Source of the DNA: an uncultured Desulfobacterales bacterium
Lineage (GTDB): Bacteria > Desulfobacterota > Desulfobacteria > Desulfobacterales > UBA11574
Assembly (NCBI GenBank): GCA_937925895.1
Contig: CALANC010000402.1
Span: 1 to 8,808, forward strand
Direction: 5' to 3'
Length of the DNA stretch: 8,808 bases
The notes beneath the pieces are model-generated. The model ran no database searches. It had not been told where the DNA came from and saw only the letters and a program-made list of their open reading frames with translations. Of this stretch, positions 1 through 6,410 are shown in pieces (position 1 is the stretch's first letter; each line of letters begins with the position of its first letter). Made by a program: the position numbers and the translations under genes.

Positions 1-1
1 C

Positions 2-82
2 ACCGAGCTTAACACTTCATGGAGAAGCCGAAAATATTATCTGGTCGGCACCGTGACCGGAATTTTATTTGGAAGTTATTAA
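2..82 (+). CDS. 3' end of an unknown upstream gene (partial)
   Basis: An open frame enters from the left edge and codes for 26 residues before TAA at 80-82. The tail reads like a basic patch (WRSRKYY) followed by a hydrophobic stretch (LVGTVTGILFGSY), which could be the last membrane helix of a membrane protein. The stop codon overlaps the strong ribosome binding site of the next gene (TAAGGAGGG), which is the usual layout for co-transcribed genes and is the main reason to think this frame is real. The fragment is too short to name a family. Confidence 0.45.
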   Translation, partial: TELNTSWRSRKYYLVGTVTGILFGSY

Positions 83-88
83 GGAGGG
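81..88 (+). promoter_or_regulatory. Strong Shine-Dalgarno site for the PhzF-family gene
   Basis: AAGGAGGG sits 6 nt before the ATG at 95 and is nearly a full anti-16S match. It overlaps the stop codon of the preceding partial frame, which suggests re-initiation or translational coupling between the two genes. It fixes the start of the PhzF gene. Confidence 0.85.
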
Positions 89-94
89 AATATT

Positions 95-880
95 ATGAAA
101 ATTCCGTTCTATCAGATCGATGCCTTCACGAGTTCTTTATTCTCAGGAAATCCGGCAGGAGTATGCCTGCTTGATGATTGGATCGAAAATGCAACCATGC
201 AAGCTGTAGCAGCCGAGAACAACCTGTCGGAAACCGCTTTTCTTGTTCCAAGTAGTGAGGATTATAAAATAAAATGGTTTACGCCTAAAGTTGAGGTGGA
301 TTTGTGCGGTCATGCAACGTTGGCCAGTGCTTTCGTTATATTTAATTATGTCGACAAATCTCGGGACACGGTCTGTTTTGATTCCGCCAGTGGCCCTTTA
401 ACGGTAAAGCGGGACAAGGACAGTTTGTCCATGGATTTCCCCTCCGACAAACTTTTACCCTGCCCAGCTCCCAATGAATTGCTAGATGGTCTGCATATAG
501 AGCCGGAGGAAGTTTTACTGTCGAGAGACTATCTTGTTGTTTATGATTCGGAAGATAAAATAAAATCGCTTCGGCCGGACATGGAAAAGTTGAGCCAACT
601 GGACAGACGGGGAATAATTGCAACCGCACCGGGCTCACAATGCGATTTTGTGTCAAGATTTTTCGCACCGGGTGTGGGTATCCCGGAAGACCCGGTAACG
701 GGGTCGGCGCATTGCACATTGGTTCCCTATTGGGCCATTAAAACCGGAAAAACTCAATTTCACGCCCTTCAACTCTCCCAGCGAGGTGGAGAATTGTTTT
801 GCAAGCAAATGGGAGACCGGGTTGCCATCGCCGGAAAGGCGGTTGCCTATTTAGAAGGTACAATTATCATTTATGACTAA
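95..880 (+). CDS. PhzF family isomerase/epimerase
   Basis: The 261-residue protein belongs to the PhzF (phenazine biosynthesis-like) superfamily of cytosolic, cofactor-free isomerases with a duplicated diaminopimelate-epimerase fold. Family hallmarks are the N-terminal QIDAFTSSLFSGNPAGV (residues 7-23), the SETAF motif with the expected catalytic Glu46, the CGHATLA motif (His73) and EDPVTGSAHC near the C-terminus (Asp199). In PhzF itself the equivalent Glu and Asp, with the GH motif, act in proton transfer. Length is typical to slightly short. No other phenazine gene is present, so phenazine synthesis is unlikely. Most family members are uncharacterised and may act on amino-acid-like or cyclic diene acids. 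The stop overlaps the start of the next gene by 8 nt, suggesting joint expression. Family assignment is firm; the substrate is unknown. Confidence 0.93.
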   Translation: MKIPFYQIDAFTSSLFSGNPAGVCLLDDWIENATMQAVAAENNLSETAFLVPSSEDYKIKWFTPKVEVDLCGHATLASAFVIFNYVDKSRDTVCFDSASGPLTVKRDKDSLSMDFPSDKLLPCPAPNELLDGLHIEPEEVLLSRDYLVVYDSEDKIKSLRPDMEKLSQLDRRGIIATAPGSQCDFVSRFFAPGVGIPEDPVTGSAHCTLVPYWAIKTGKTQFHALQLSQRGGELFCKQMGDRVAIAGKAVAYLEGTIIIYD

Positions 881-1091
881 AACAACAAAACCGGGGAAAA
901 AATGTCCCGAATGTTTCACTTTCCTCCCGAGAGATGCAAAGGTATGCCACTCGTGCAACGCCAAGGTTGGTGAAATCCAAAATAACGGTTTTGCTAAAAA
1001 ACCGGTTGACTGGATGTCTTATGTTAAAGCGATCCTGGCAGTTATAATTTTTGGGGTTTTTGTTTGGTGGAGTTTTTTGCGACCAAAATAA
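873..1091 (+). CDS. Small zinc-ribbon protein with C-terminal membrane helix
   Basis: This 72-residue protein starts with a basic tail followed by a compact zinc ribbon, CPEC (Cys11, Cys14) and CHSC (Cys25, Cys28), then a polar linker and one hydrophobic helix at about 51-69 ending in LRPK. The arrangement predicts a tail-anchored inner-membrane protein with the ribbon in the cytoplasm. The ATG lies inside the last codons of the PhzF gene (ATGACTAA, 8-nt overlap) with only a weak AAGG further upstream, so translation is probably coupled to PhzF. Its function is unknown; zinc ribbons of this size may bind nucleic acid or protein, and nothing here decides between them. It is real by virtue of its overlap, its clean Cys motif and its plausible topology. 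Confidence 0.85.
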   Translation: MTKTTKPGKKCPECFTFLPRDAKVCHSCNAKVGEIQNNGFAKKPVDWMSYVKAILAVIIFGVFVWWSFLRPK

Positions 1092-1238
1092 ATAATCAAC
1101 ATATTAAAATTTTCCTAACTCACCTGGGATTTACACCTCGCAGATAGACATTTACCCTGATTTTTGCATGAAATTATTGCCCAATTGGTATTTATTTGTT
1201 ACACACCCGAGAAATTTGTAATTTGGCCATTACACCAC

Positions 1239-1248
1239 TATCGCGATA
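1239..1248. repeat. 10-bp palindrome TATCGCGATA before the protease gene
   Basis: A perfect 10-bp palindrome ends 5 nt before the preferred ATG of the protease gene, inside a 162-bp intergenic stretch (1092-1253) that is AT-rich and otherwise shows no clear promoter or terminator. It could be an operator half-site or simply chance. It occupies the place where a ribosome binding site would be expected, and none is visible there. Confidence 0.25.
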
Positions 1249-1253
1249 AAATT

Positions 1254-3326
1254 ATGATTAGAAGCAGATACAAAAAATTCATTGCCGGTTTTACCACAAC
1301 CTTAGTGCTCTTTTTTACTCTGTACACGTTTGCTCGTGCTCAAGATTTGAGCAAAGTCGTGCAAAAGGACAATCTTCACCCTAAATTACAGAGCAGTTTG
1401 GCAAAACTGGCAAACGAATATAAGCAGGGTGTTTCAGCTGCTCAGGTATTTGCTAAAAGCCGACAGATAAACATGGATGCGCAAGAGAAAATTACCGTCT
1501 ATCTGATATCAGAGCCTGGTGTATCTATCGACGAAGCGGCTCTTAGAGCTTTGGGCGTTGAAATTATTAAACGTGCGGATAATGTAGCAAAAGTGAAAAC
1601 TCCTGTGAATATGCTAGAATCCATCGCCGATACCATTGACGGGATATCGTTTATTAAGCGGCCGGTTAAGCTTATGAAATCAGCAGTCCAAAGTGAGGGG
1701 GTGAACTTGACCGGAGCAGCCGCATTTCACGCTGCAGGGTATACCGGTACTGATGTAAATATCGCTGTAATCGATTTGGGCTTCCAATTTCTATCTTCAG
1801 CCATATCCGACGGCGAACTCCCGGGCAATGTAGTATTGGTTGATTGCACAGGGGTATCCTGTGTAGAAGTAGCAGACTTTCCCTCAGATACAGATCCGCA
1901 CGGAACCGGTGTTGCCGAAATTGTTTTCGACATGGCCCCCGATGCTCAAATCTATCTTATAAAAATAACCGACACTTTGGATTTGTGGCGTGCCAAAGAT
2001 TACGCTATCAACAACAGGATTGACATCATCAATCATTCTTTAATCGTTGCCAACACCAATTTTTACGATGGCCAGTGTTTTCACCTTTACCCCGTTTGCA
2101 CGGTGAATGATGCCTACAGCAACGGGATCCTGTGGGTGAATGCTGCCGGTAACGAGGCCCATAGACACTACGAGGCCACCTTTACGGACTCCGACAGTAA
2201 TGGCTGGCACAACGTTTCAGGAACTGATGAAACCATTCAAATTACAGCGCAGCCCGGCCAAGTTATCAAACTTTATCTAACCTGGGATGCCTGGGGTACG
2301 ACCGGCTCTACTGATCAAGACTATGATCTTTATCTTTACGATAGCTCTTCCAATGAGGTCGATAGCAGTCTTGCCCGTGGAATTCAGGAGCCGTCAGAAG
2401 AGATTGTTTATACGGTACCAAATTCGGTCCCGGTAAATAGTACCTATTTCATTTTAATCAAAAAGTTTAGTGCCTCTTCAAATCATCAGCTGGAGTTATA
2501 CAGCGAGCTCCAAAGCTTAACCCCGTCCGTAACTTCGAGCAGTCTTTTGAGCCCTGCAGACGCTGCAAATGCTTTGGCTGTCGGTGCCATCGACTATTTG
2601 AATTGGACAACCGGACCGACAGAATCCTATAGCTCTCAAGGTCCTACCAATGACGGCAGGACTAAGCCGGATATCAGCGGACCGGATTTTGTGTCAAACT
2701 ATGTCTACGGCCTCTTCCCCGGTACGAGTGCATCTTCTCCGCATGTTTCGGGAGCTGCAGCATTACTTCTATCGAAGAGTCCTTCTTTCTCTGTATCCCA
2801 ATTATGGAACGCTCTGACCTCTTCAGCCATCGATATGGGCAGTTCCGGAAAAGACAACCTATACGGCTACGGTCGGTTGAATTTGGATCTCAGCCCCGGA
2901 AGTGGCGGCGGTGGAATCAGTACGGGAGGCGGTGGAGGCGGTGGCGGCGGTAGCGGCTGTTTTATCGCCACTGCTGCTTTTGGTTCCCCAATGGAGCCCC
3001 ACGTTCAAATATTGCGCGAATTTCGTGACCGTTTTTTGCTCAATAACACGGTCGGAAAAATATTCCTAAGTTTGTATAAGACACACTCACCACCGGTGGC
3101 AGACGTCATCGCAAGGCACTCAACCATAAAGACAATCGTCCGCATCAGCTTACTCCCCGTTGTAGGAATAAGCTGGGTTGTCCTGGAGCTTGGTCCCGTG
3201 CCTGTTTTCTTGTTTATTCTTTTTGTCTGCCTTGGTTTGATAAGATATAAAAAATGGATTATTTCCAATAGAGCTGAAGTAATCCGTAAAGGATTCAAGG
3301 AGCCAAGGGTTCAAGGATTCGAGTGA
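1254..3326 (+). CDS. Secreted subtilisin-like (S8) serine protease with Gly-rich/CFI C-terminal sorting module
   Basis: The 690-residue preproenzyme has a Sec signal peptide (about 1-29, cleavage near ARA|Q) and a propeptide-like region (about 31-148). The S8 catalytic domain holds Asp174 (AVIDLG), His216 (DPHGTGVAE), oxyanion Asn300 (NAAGNE) and Ser492 ([13 protein letters not shown]). Between Asn300 and Ser492 lies an inserted, Thr/Ser/Asp-rich, probably beta-sandwich domain (about 305-420). After the catalytic domain come a Gly-rich spacer (549-568, with nine Gly in a row), a [11 protein letters not shown] box (Cys569), a conserved-looking arm, a hydrophobic segment (about 628-661) and a basic tail. 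This C-terminal layout resembles the CFI-box-CTERM sorting domain as I remember it. The frame stays open upstream to a TTG at 1164, but ATG 1254 is preferred because the signal peptide begins there; neither start has a good ribosome binding site. It probably acts outside the inner membrane. The substrate is unknown. Confidence 0.93.
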   Translation: MIRSRYKKFIAGFTTTLVLFFTLYTFARAQDLSKVVQKDNLHPKLQSSLAKLANEYKQGVSAAQVFAKSRQINMDAQEKITVYLISEPGVSIDEAALRALGVEIIKRADNVAKVKTPVNMLESIADTIDGISFIKRPVKLMKSAVQSEGVNLTGAAAFHAAGYTGTDVNIAVIDLGFQFLSSAISDGELPGNVVLVDCTGVSCVEVADFPSDTDPHGTGVAEIVFDMAPDAQIYLIKITDTLDLWRAKDYAINNRIDIINHSLIVANTNFYDGQCFHLYPVCTVNDAYSNGILWVNAAGNEAHRHYEATFTDSDSNGWHNVSGTDETIQITAQPGQVIKLYLTWDAWGTTGSTDQDYDLYLYDSSSNEVDSSLARGIQEPSEEIVYTVPNSVPVNSTYFILIKKFSASSNHQLELYSELQSLTPSVTSSSLLSPADAANALAVGAIDYLNWTTGPTESYSSQGPTNDGRTKPDISGPDFVSNYVYGLFPGTSASSPHVSGAAALLLSKSPSFSVSQLWNALTSSAIDMGSSGKDNLYGYGRLNLDLSPGSGGGGISTGGGGGGGGGSGCFIATAAFGSPMEPHVQILREFRDRFLLNNTVGKIFLSLYKTHSPPVADVIARHSTIKTIVRISLLPVVGISWVVLELGPVPVFLFILFVCLGLIRYKKWIISNRAEVIRKGFKEPRVQGFE
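3289..3316 (+). repeat. Short direct repeat in the 3' end of the protease gene
   Basis: AAGGATTCAAGG at 3289-3300 recurs as AAGGGTTCAAGG at 3305-3316, one mismatch, 16-bp period, followed by a third partial copy (AAGGATTCGAG at 3313-3323) that runs into the TGA stop. It encodes the hydrophilic tail [11 protein letters not shown] after the membrane helix. The tail looks like simple-repeat extension of the C-terminus and not a conserved domain. Confidence 0.5.
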
Positions 3327-3475
3327 AATACTTAATAATCCAAAGAAAAATATAAAAATTAACCGGAAACAATTTAATTAATATGGATTTTTTATGTTGA
3401 ACACCTGAATTTTGTACGAGTCGGAGGCGTTTATATGCAAGACTCAGGTATTAAGTAGGGAGGTATGAAAATAAA

Positions 3476-4801
3476 ATGATAACAAAAAAACGTCTTTTTT
3501 ATTTTTCTATTTGTTTCACCATCGCTCAATTATTTATCCTGTCTCAATTCTGTTTTGCCCAGGAATCTTCCGAATTTTTAACCATTGAAAAAACCATTGA
3601 AAATGCCATAAAGGTGAATCTCGGGCTGAAATCGTTTGAGGAAGATACAAAGGCTGCGATGTCGGTAAAAAAATCCAGGTTTACCAATTTTCTTCCGACC
3701 TTGAGCACCCGGTATCAGTTCGAGCGGATGGACGAAGGGTCCAGCATCGGCGGCTTTGCCACTACTTCAAGAGATGAGTACTCATGGGTTACGTCCTTCA
3801 ACCAGCCCATATTTACCGGTTTTTCTTTGCTAAGGCAGTACGATTTAGCAAAGCTCGGCGTTGACGCTGCAACAATCAAAGAAGATCTCCAACGCCAGGA
3901 CATCATTCTAAATGCAAAAATCACATACTTCTCGCTGTTAAAGACCCAGAAGCTACGAAATATTGCCGAAGAGACGGTTACCCAGATCGACGCTCAAAAG
4001 GAAGTAGCCAACAACTTTTATCAGGTCGGCATGTCTCCTCTAAACGATTTGCTGCAAGCACAGGTTGAGCTGGCCAATGCCGAGCAAGAGCTTATTGTTG
4101 CAAAAAATAACATGGAAAATGCCGAAGCAGATTTCAATACCCTGCTCCGAAGACCGATAAATACGCCAGTGGCAATTAAAGACATTCTTGATTACACCCC
4201 TTTTGAAAACGATCTGGATTACTGTCTGAATCAAGCTGAAAAAAAACGAATAGAGATCAAGATTGCCGATTTGGAAGTCGAAATTGCGGAAAAAGATCTG
4301 CAGCTTGCCAGAAAAGATTACTATCCTTCGATCGATTTACAGGGCAGTTATTTTAAGGACGGAACAGATTGGGACGTAGACGGCGGCCAGGGCATATTTG
4401 ATCCGAGTGGCTGGACGATTCAAGCAACGGCAACATGGAATTTCTGGGAGTGGGGTCGAACATCCTATGGGGTTAAGGAAAAATTGTCACGTGTATCCCA
4501 GTCCCAGTTGCGAAAAGATGAGATTCTTGACAACATACATCTGGAAGTCAAAAAGGCCTATCTGAGAACAATAGAAGCGGCAAAGGCCATTATTACCGTT
4601 GAAAAGGCTATCGAACAGGCGAAGGAGAACTTCAGGATAAACCAGGAACGCTACAAAGAACAAGTCGCCACCTCAACCGATGTGCTTGATGCTCAGACAC
4701 TTCTCTCCAGAACCATGACGAATTACTACACCGCGCTATATGAATTTAAAATTTCCAAGGCAACACTTTATAGGGCTATGGGAGTGGTAGTGATGGATTG
4801 A
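3476..4801 (+). CDS. TolC family outer-membrane efflux channel protein
   Basis: The 441-residue precursor carries a Sec signal peptide (1-28, cleavage near CFA|QE). Two outer-membrane-factor repeats follow, at about 35-220 and 245-435, each rich in long coiled-coil helices. Typical elements include LGLKSFEEDTKAA near the start, FLPTLSTRYQFE and YYPSIDLQGSYFKDG entering the beta-barrel strands, YQVGMSPLNDLLQAQVELANAEQ and YKEQVATSTDVLDAQTLLSR at the helix turns, and a LYRAMG ending. Length matches the family. Such proteins trimerise into a channel across the outer membrane for RND, ABC or MFS pumps or type I secretion. No adaptor or pump gene adjoins it here, so the partner is unknown. A GGGAGG site (3458-3463) lies 12 nt before the ATG, rather far. 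The stop codon lies within the left arm of a 99-bp inverted-repeat element. Confidence 0.93.
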   Translation: MITKKRLFYFSICFTIAQLFILSQFCFAQESSEFLTIEKTIENAIKVNLGLKSFEEDTKAAMSVKKSRFTNFLPTLSTRYQFERMDEGSSIGGFATTSRDEYSWVTSFNQPIFTGFSLLRQYDLAKLGVDAATIKEDLQRQDIILNAKITYFSLLKTQKLRNIAEETVTQIDAQKEVANNFYQVGMSPLNDLLQAQVELANAEQELIVAKNNMENAEADFNTLLRRPINTPVAIKDILDYTPFENDLDYCLNQAEKKRIEIKIADLEVEIAEKDLQLARKDYYPSIDLQGSYFKDGTDWDVDGGQGIFDPSGWTIQATATWNFWEWGRTSYGVKEKLSRVSQSQLRKDEILDNIHLEVKKAYLRTIEAAKAIITVEKAIEQAKENFRINQERYKEQVATSTDVLDAQTLLSRTMTNYYTALYEFKISKATLYRAMGVVVMD

Positions 4802-4896
4802 GACCACTTTAAAATGCCTTGACCTTGAACCCTGGTTAAATATTAAATATGGATTTAACCGGGCAGGCAAAATTGAACATTTTAAAGTGGTCTCAA
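4798..4896. mobile_element. 99-bp palindromic element with 19-bp terminal inverted repeats (MITE-like or long hairpin)
   Basis: The left arm TTGAGACCACTTTAAAATG (4798-4816) is matched perfectly by its reverse complement at 4878-4896. Inside, a second nested stem pairs 4831-4841 with 4853-4863 (10 of 11 Watson-Crick, one G-U in RNA) around an 11-nt loop. The two halves are both 44 nt long, so the element is symmetric: 19-bp stem, unpaired 14-nt sides, 11-bp stem, 11-nt loop. GGA flanks both ends (4795-4797 and 4897-4899), compatible with a 3-bp target duplication. The left arm contains the stop codon of the TolC-like gene. It codes for nothing. It could be a miniature transposable element or, with the T5 run at 4902-4906, a large transcription terminator. 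Confidence 0.6.
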
Positions 4897-4914
4897 GGAG
4901 TGTTTTTAGGATAT

Positions 4915-4938
4915 GCAGGCCGTTTTAAAACGGCCTGC
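4915..4938. terminator. Perfect 24-bp palindrome, possible bidirectional terminator
   Basis: Each half is GCAGGCCGTTTT and its exact reverse complement, giving an 8-bp GC-rich stem with a TTTTAAAA centre that can pair further. It lies between two convergent genes, the place for a shared terminator. Neither side carries a U-tract directly after the stem, so classical intrinsic termination is not proven. It may instead be a dispersed palindromic repeat or a protein site. Confidence 0.5.
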
Positions 4939-4974
4939 TATGAAGAATGGGAGAACCAAATACTCCTTTCTTAA

Positions 4975-5406
4975 TTACCAGCGTCTGTGATCTCTGTGCC
5001 TGTATATCCCGGAACGGTCTCTGGCCCGGTGATCATGACCCCTTTCAATTACCATCCATTTGCCGGGAACCCAGTATCCTCTCCGGTTGTAATGCCCGGG
5101 ATTCCAGATCTTCTTATGAGGCGACACCCGATGCCGTCTACTCTTATAGTGACCCCGATTATAATGCCCCCTGTGTCTATGGGGGTAATAATGTCGGTGA
5201 CGAGGGGGACCATAGCGGTATGCGACTTGAGGTGGCGGGTAGGAATGATTGTGAAGCAACGCACTCCCCAAGACCGCCGCGCCGATGCCGATAGCCACGC
5301 CCTCCCATCGATGCCGCTGCTTACTTCCGGCCCAAGCTGAAGAAACGATAAGGGAAAGACTTAATACGATCGCCATTAATATAATTATCTTACTTTTCTG
5401 TTTCAT
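4975..5406 (-). CDS. Secreted His/Arg/Tyr-rich protein with YWVPGKW motif
   Basis: The 143-residue precursor has a Sec signal peptide (1-26, cleavage AWA|GS). A Gly/Ala-rich hydrophobic stretch follows (about 35-50, GVAIGIGAAVLGSALL), then a strongly basic, low-complexity region with 16 His and 21 Arg in the mature part of about 117 residues. GHYNRGHY, PGHYNRRGYW and YWVPGKW recall the Trp/Gly-rich YXWV/WXXGXW repeats found in small exported proteins, but I cannot fix a family. It is presumably periplasmic or surface-associated, and metal or polyanion binding is possible. The upstream TTG at 5412 is less likely as start because it lies only 2 nt from the AGGAG site, while ATG 5406 is 8 nt away. 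It follows the other secreted gene of the sigma operon by 57 nt without an obvious terminator, so it is probably its last gene. Confidence 0.8.
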   Translation of the reverse strand: MKQKSKIIILMAIVLSLSLIVSSAWAGSKQRHRWEGVAIGIGAAVLGSALLHNHSYPPPQVAYRYGPPRHRHYYPHRHRGHYNRGHYKSRRHRVSPHKKIWNPGHYNRRGYWVPGKWMVIERGHDHRARDRSGIYRHRDHRRW

Positions 5407-5414
5407 TTTCAATT

Positions 5415-5419
5415 CTCCT
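5415..5419 (-). promoter_or_regulatory. Shine-Dalgarno site deciding the start of the His-rich gene
   Basis: AGGAG on the - strand lies 8 nt before the ATG at 5406 and only 2 nt before the alternative TTG at 5412, favouring the ATG. The 5407-5463 gap otherwise shows no clear terminator or promoter. Confidence 0.75.
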
Positions 5420-5463
5420 TTTTGTCGCTTTTAAAACCTTAGACACCGGTAGCTGAAAAAAGC

Positions 5464-5910
5464 TCAAAAGGAATTGGATATATTAAGCAGGAGGTGCCCT
5501 TCTTTTTGATGTCTGGGACCTCCCACGGTAATACTCCCGTGGTTGCGAAGCCTGATAACCGTTTGAAAAATCTTGTTCTTTTTTCTTAAGATGACCAACC
5601 TGAGCTCAGCCCTGTTACCTCTAATTCCTATTGGGGTAACACGAAGGATCCGTCTGCCCGGTAAAACAACATTGCCGGTTTCTCCTATTCCCAGGATCAG
5701 CCTATCCTCACTCAAAAGCCGGTAGGAGGTGTACCTGAAAACAGATCGCAGCTCTTCGATCAGACCGGATAGACGGGGATCAAAAAACGTGGATTGTTGG
5801 GAAGCCAAAACGGTTTTGACGTCAATTTTTACTCTCGAGCCAGCCCATACGGAATTGACCATTATTCCGACAAAAACAAATAAAAGCAGGAGGCTAAATG
5901 TCTTGCGCAT
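5464..5910 (-). CDS. Secreted protein of unknown function, third gene of sigma operon
   Basis: The 148-residue precursor has a Sec signal peptide (1-23, cleavage VWA|GS). The mature part of about 125 residues alternates charged and hydrophobic residues and is probably beta-rich. Notable stretches are FRYTSYRLLSEDRL, GETGNVVLPGRRILRVTP, LRLVILRKKNKIFQTVIRL and a C-terminal GSITVGGPRHQKEGHLLLNI. I do not recognise a named domain. The frame opens at ATG 5922, but ATG 5910 is preferred: GGTGA lies 5 nt before it and the signal peptide starts there. The gene overlaps the end of the anti-sigma gene by 17 nt, so the two are likely coupled. The signal peptide end (VNSVWAGS) closely resembles that of the next gene (VSSAWAGS). 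A role in sensing or in the envelope output of the sigma factor is inferred from context only. Confidence 0.82.
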   Translation of the reverse strand: MRKTFSLLLLFVFVGIMVNSVWAGSRVKIDVKTVLASQQSTFFDPRLSGLIEELRSVFRYTSYRLLSEDRLILGIGETGNVVLPGRRILRVTPIGIRGNRAELRLVILRKKNKIFQTVIRLRNHGSITVGGPRHQKEGHLLLNISNSF

Positions 5911-6406
5911 TATCTTCACCATTTAGAGGCAGTTCTTCCTTGAACCAGAGTATGGTCTGTTGGGTATTCGGAGTCTCAAATATCATTACAGATGAAATTT
6001 GACCTGAAAGAGACGTAACGATTGCACTTGGATCAGACGGGGAGGCCGGGTAAAACATAACCGAGAAAAAAATAACCAGCGCTGCAGCGACTGCCGTAGC
6101 CGGAATATAAAACCTTTTCAAAAAAAGTAGACTTGATATGTTGGTCCACCCGAAAACCCGGCGGTCTCGTACTCGATTCAACACGCTTTGTTCAAGCGAC
6201 TCAAAATTGGTCCTGGCAAGCTTTGTCTTCAGATCAGCCTTATAGTGCGAAGAAATGATCTGATGGTCCTGCAATGTCTTTTGACACGAAGGGCAGTCTT
6301 TCAGGTGTTCATCAACCTTTTCTTTGTCTTCCGGTCCAAGTTCCCGGTCAAAATAATGGCATAACAGGATCGGATCGCATTCTTTTAATTTGCAGTTCTC
6401 TTTCAT
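5894..6406 (-). CDS. Anti-sigma factor with zinc-finger (ZAS/zf-HC2) domain
   Basis: The 170-residue inner-membrane protein has an N-terminal cytoplasmic anti-sigma zinc domain (about 1-60) with the HxxxCxxC signature (His34, Cys38, Cys41) and Cys10 as likely fourth ligand. After a linker comes one membrane helix (about 99-119) and a periplasmic tail of about 50 residues with QISSVMIFETP and QQTILWFKEELP. Members of this family bind the cognate ECF sigma factor and release it on a signal; the periplasmic tail is the likely sensing part. ATG 6406 is chosen because the longer frame only adds a TTG start inside the sigma gene, and GGTGA (6415-6419) lies 8 nt upstream of this ATG. It starts 4 nt after the sigma stop. 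Whether the zinc site is redox-sensitive is not visible from sequence. Confidence 0.92.
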   Translation of the reverse strand: MKENCKLKECDPILLCHYFDRELGPEDKEKVDEHLKDCPSCQKTLQDHQIISSHYKADLKTKLARTNFESLEQSVLNRVRDRRVFGWTNISSLLFLKRFYIPATAVAAALVIFFSVMFYPASPSDPSAIVTSLSGQISSVMIFETPNTQQTILWFKEELPLNGEDNAQDI

Positions 6407-6410
6407 TTGT

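Noticed and set aside
342..719. 125-codon open frame on the - strand inside the PhzF gene
   Set aside because: The PhzF frame carries all family motifs; the antisense frame is Pro/Cys-rich with no recognisable feature.
1177..1205. TTGCCC - 17 nt - TACACA as promoter of the protease gene
   Set aside because: The -10 match is poor and the region is AT-rich; there is too little support to list it.
1164..1253. N-terminal extension of the protease from TTG 1164
   Set aside because: It would bury the signal peptide 30 residues inside the protein, uses a rare start codon and has no ribosome binding site.
3403..3449. ACCTGA ... TCAGGT inverted pair upstream of the TolC-like gene
   Set aside because: Only a 6-bp match with a loop of more than 30 nt; not convincing as an operator or riboswitch.
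3465..3479. Mini-frame ATG AAA ATA AAA TGA overlapping the start of the TolC-like gene
   Set aside because: Its ATG lies only 1 nt after the GGAGG site, too close for normal initiation, so a leader peptide is unlikely. The overlap is probably chance.
4947..5340. Overlapping open frames on the + strand (115 and 117 codons) opposite the His-rich gene
   Set aside because: They arise from the skewed codon content of the His/Arg-rich gene on the other strand. They lack ribosome binding sites and protein-like features, while the - strand frame has a signal peptide and a good ribosome binding site.
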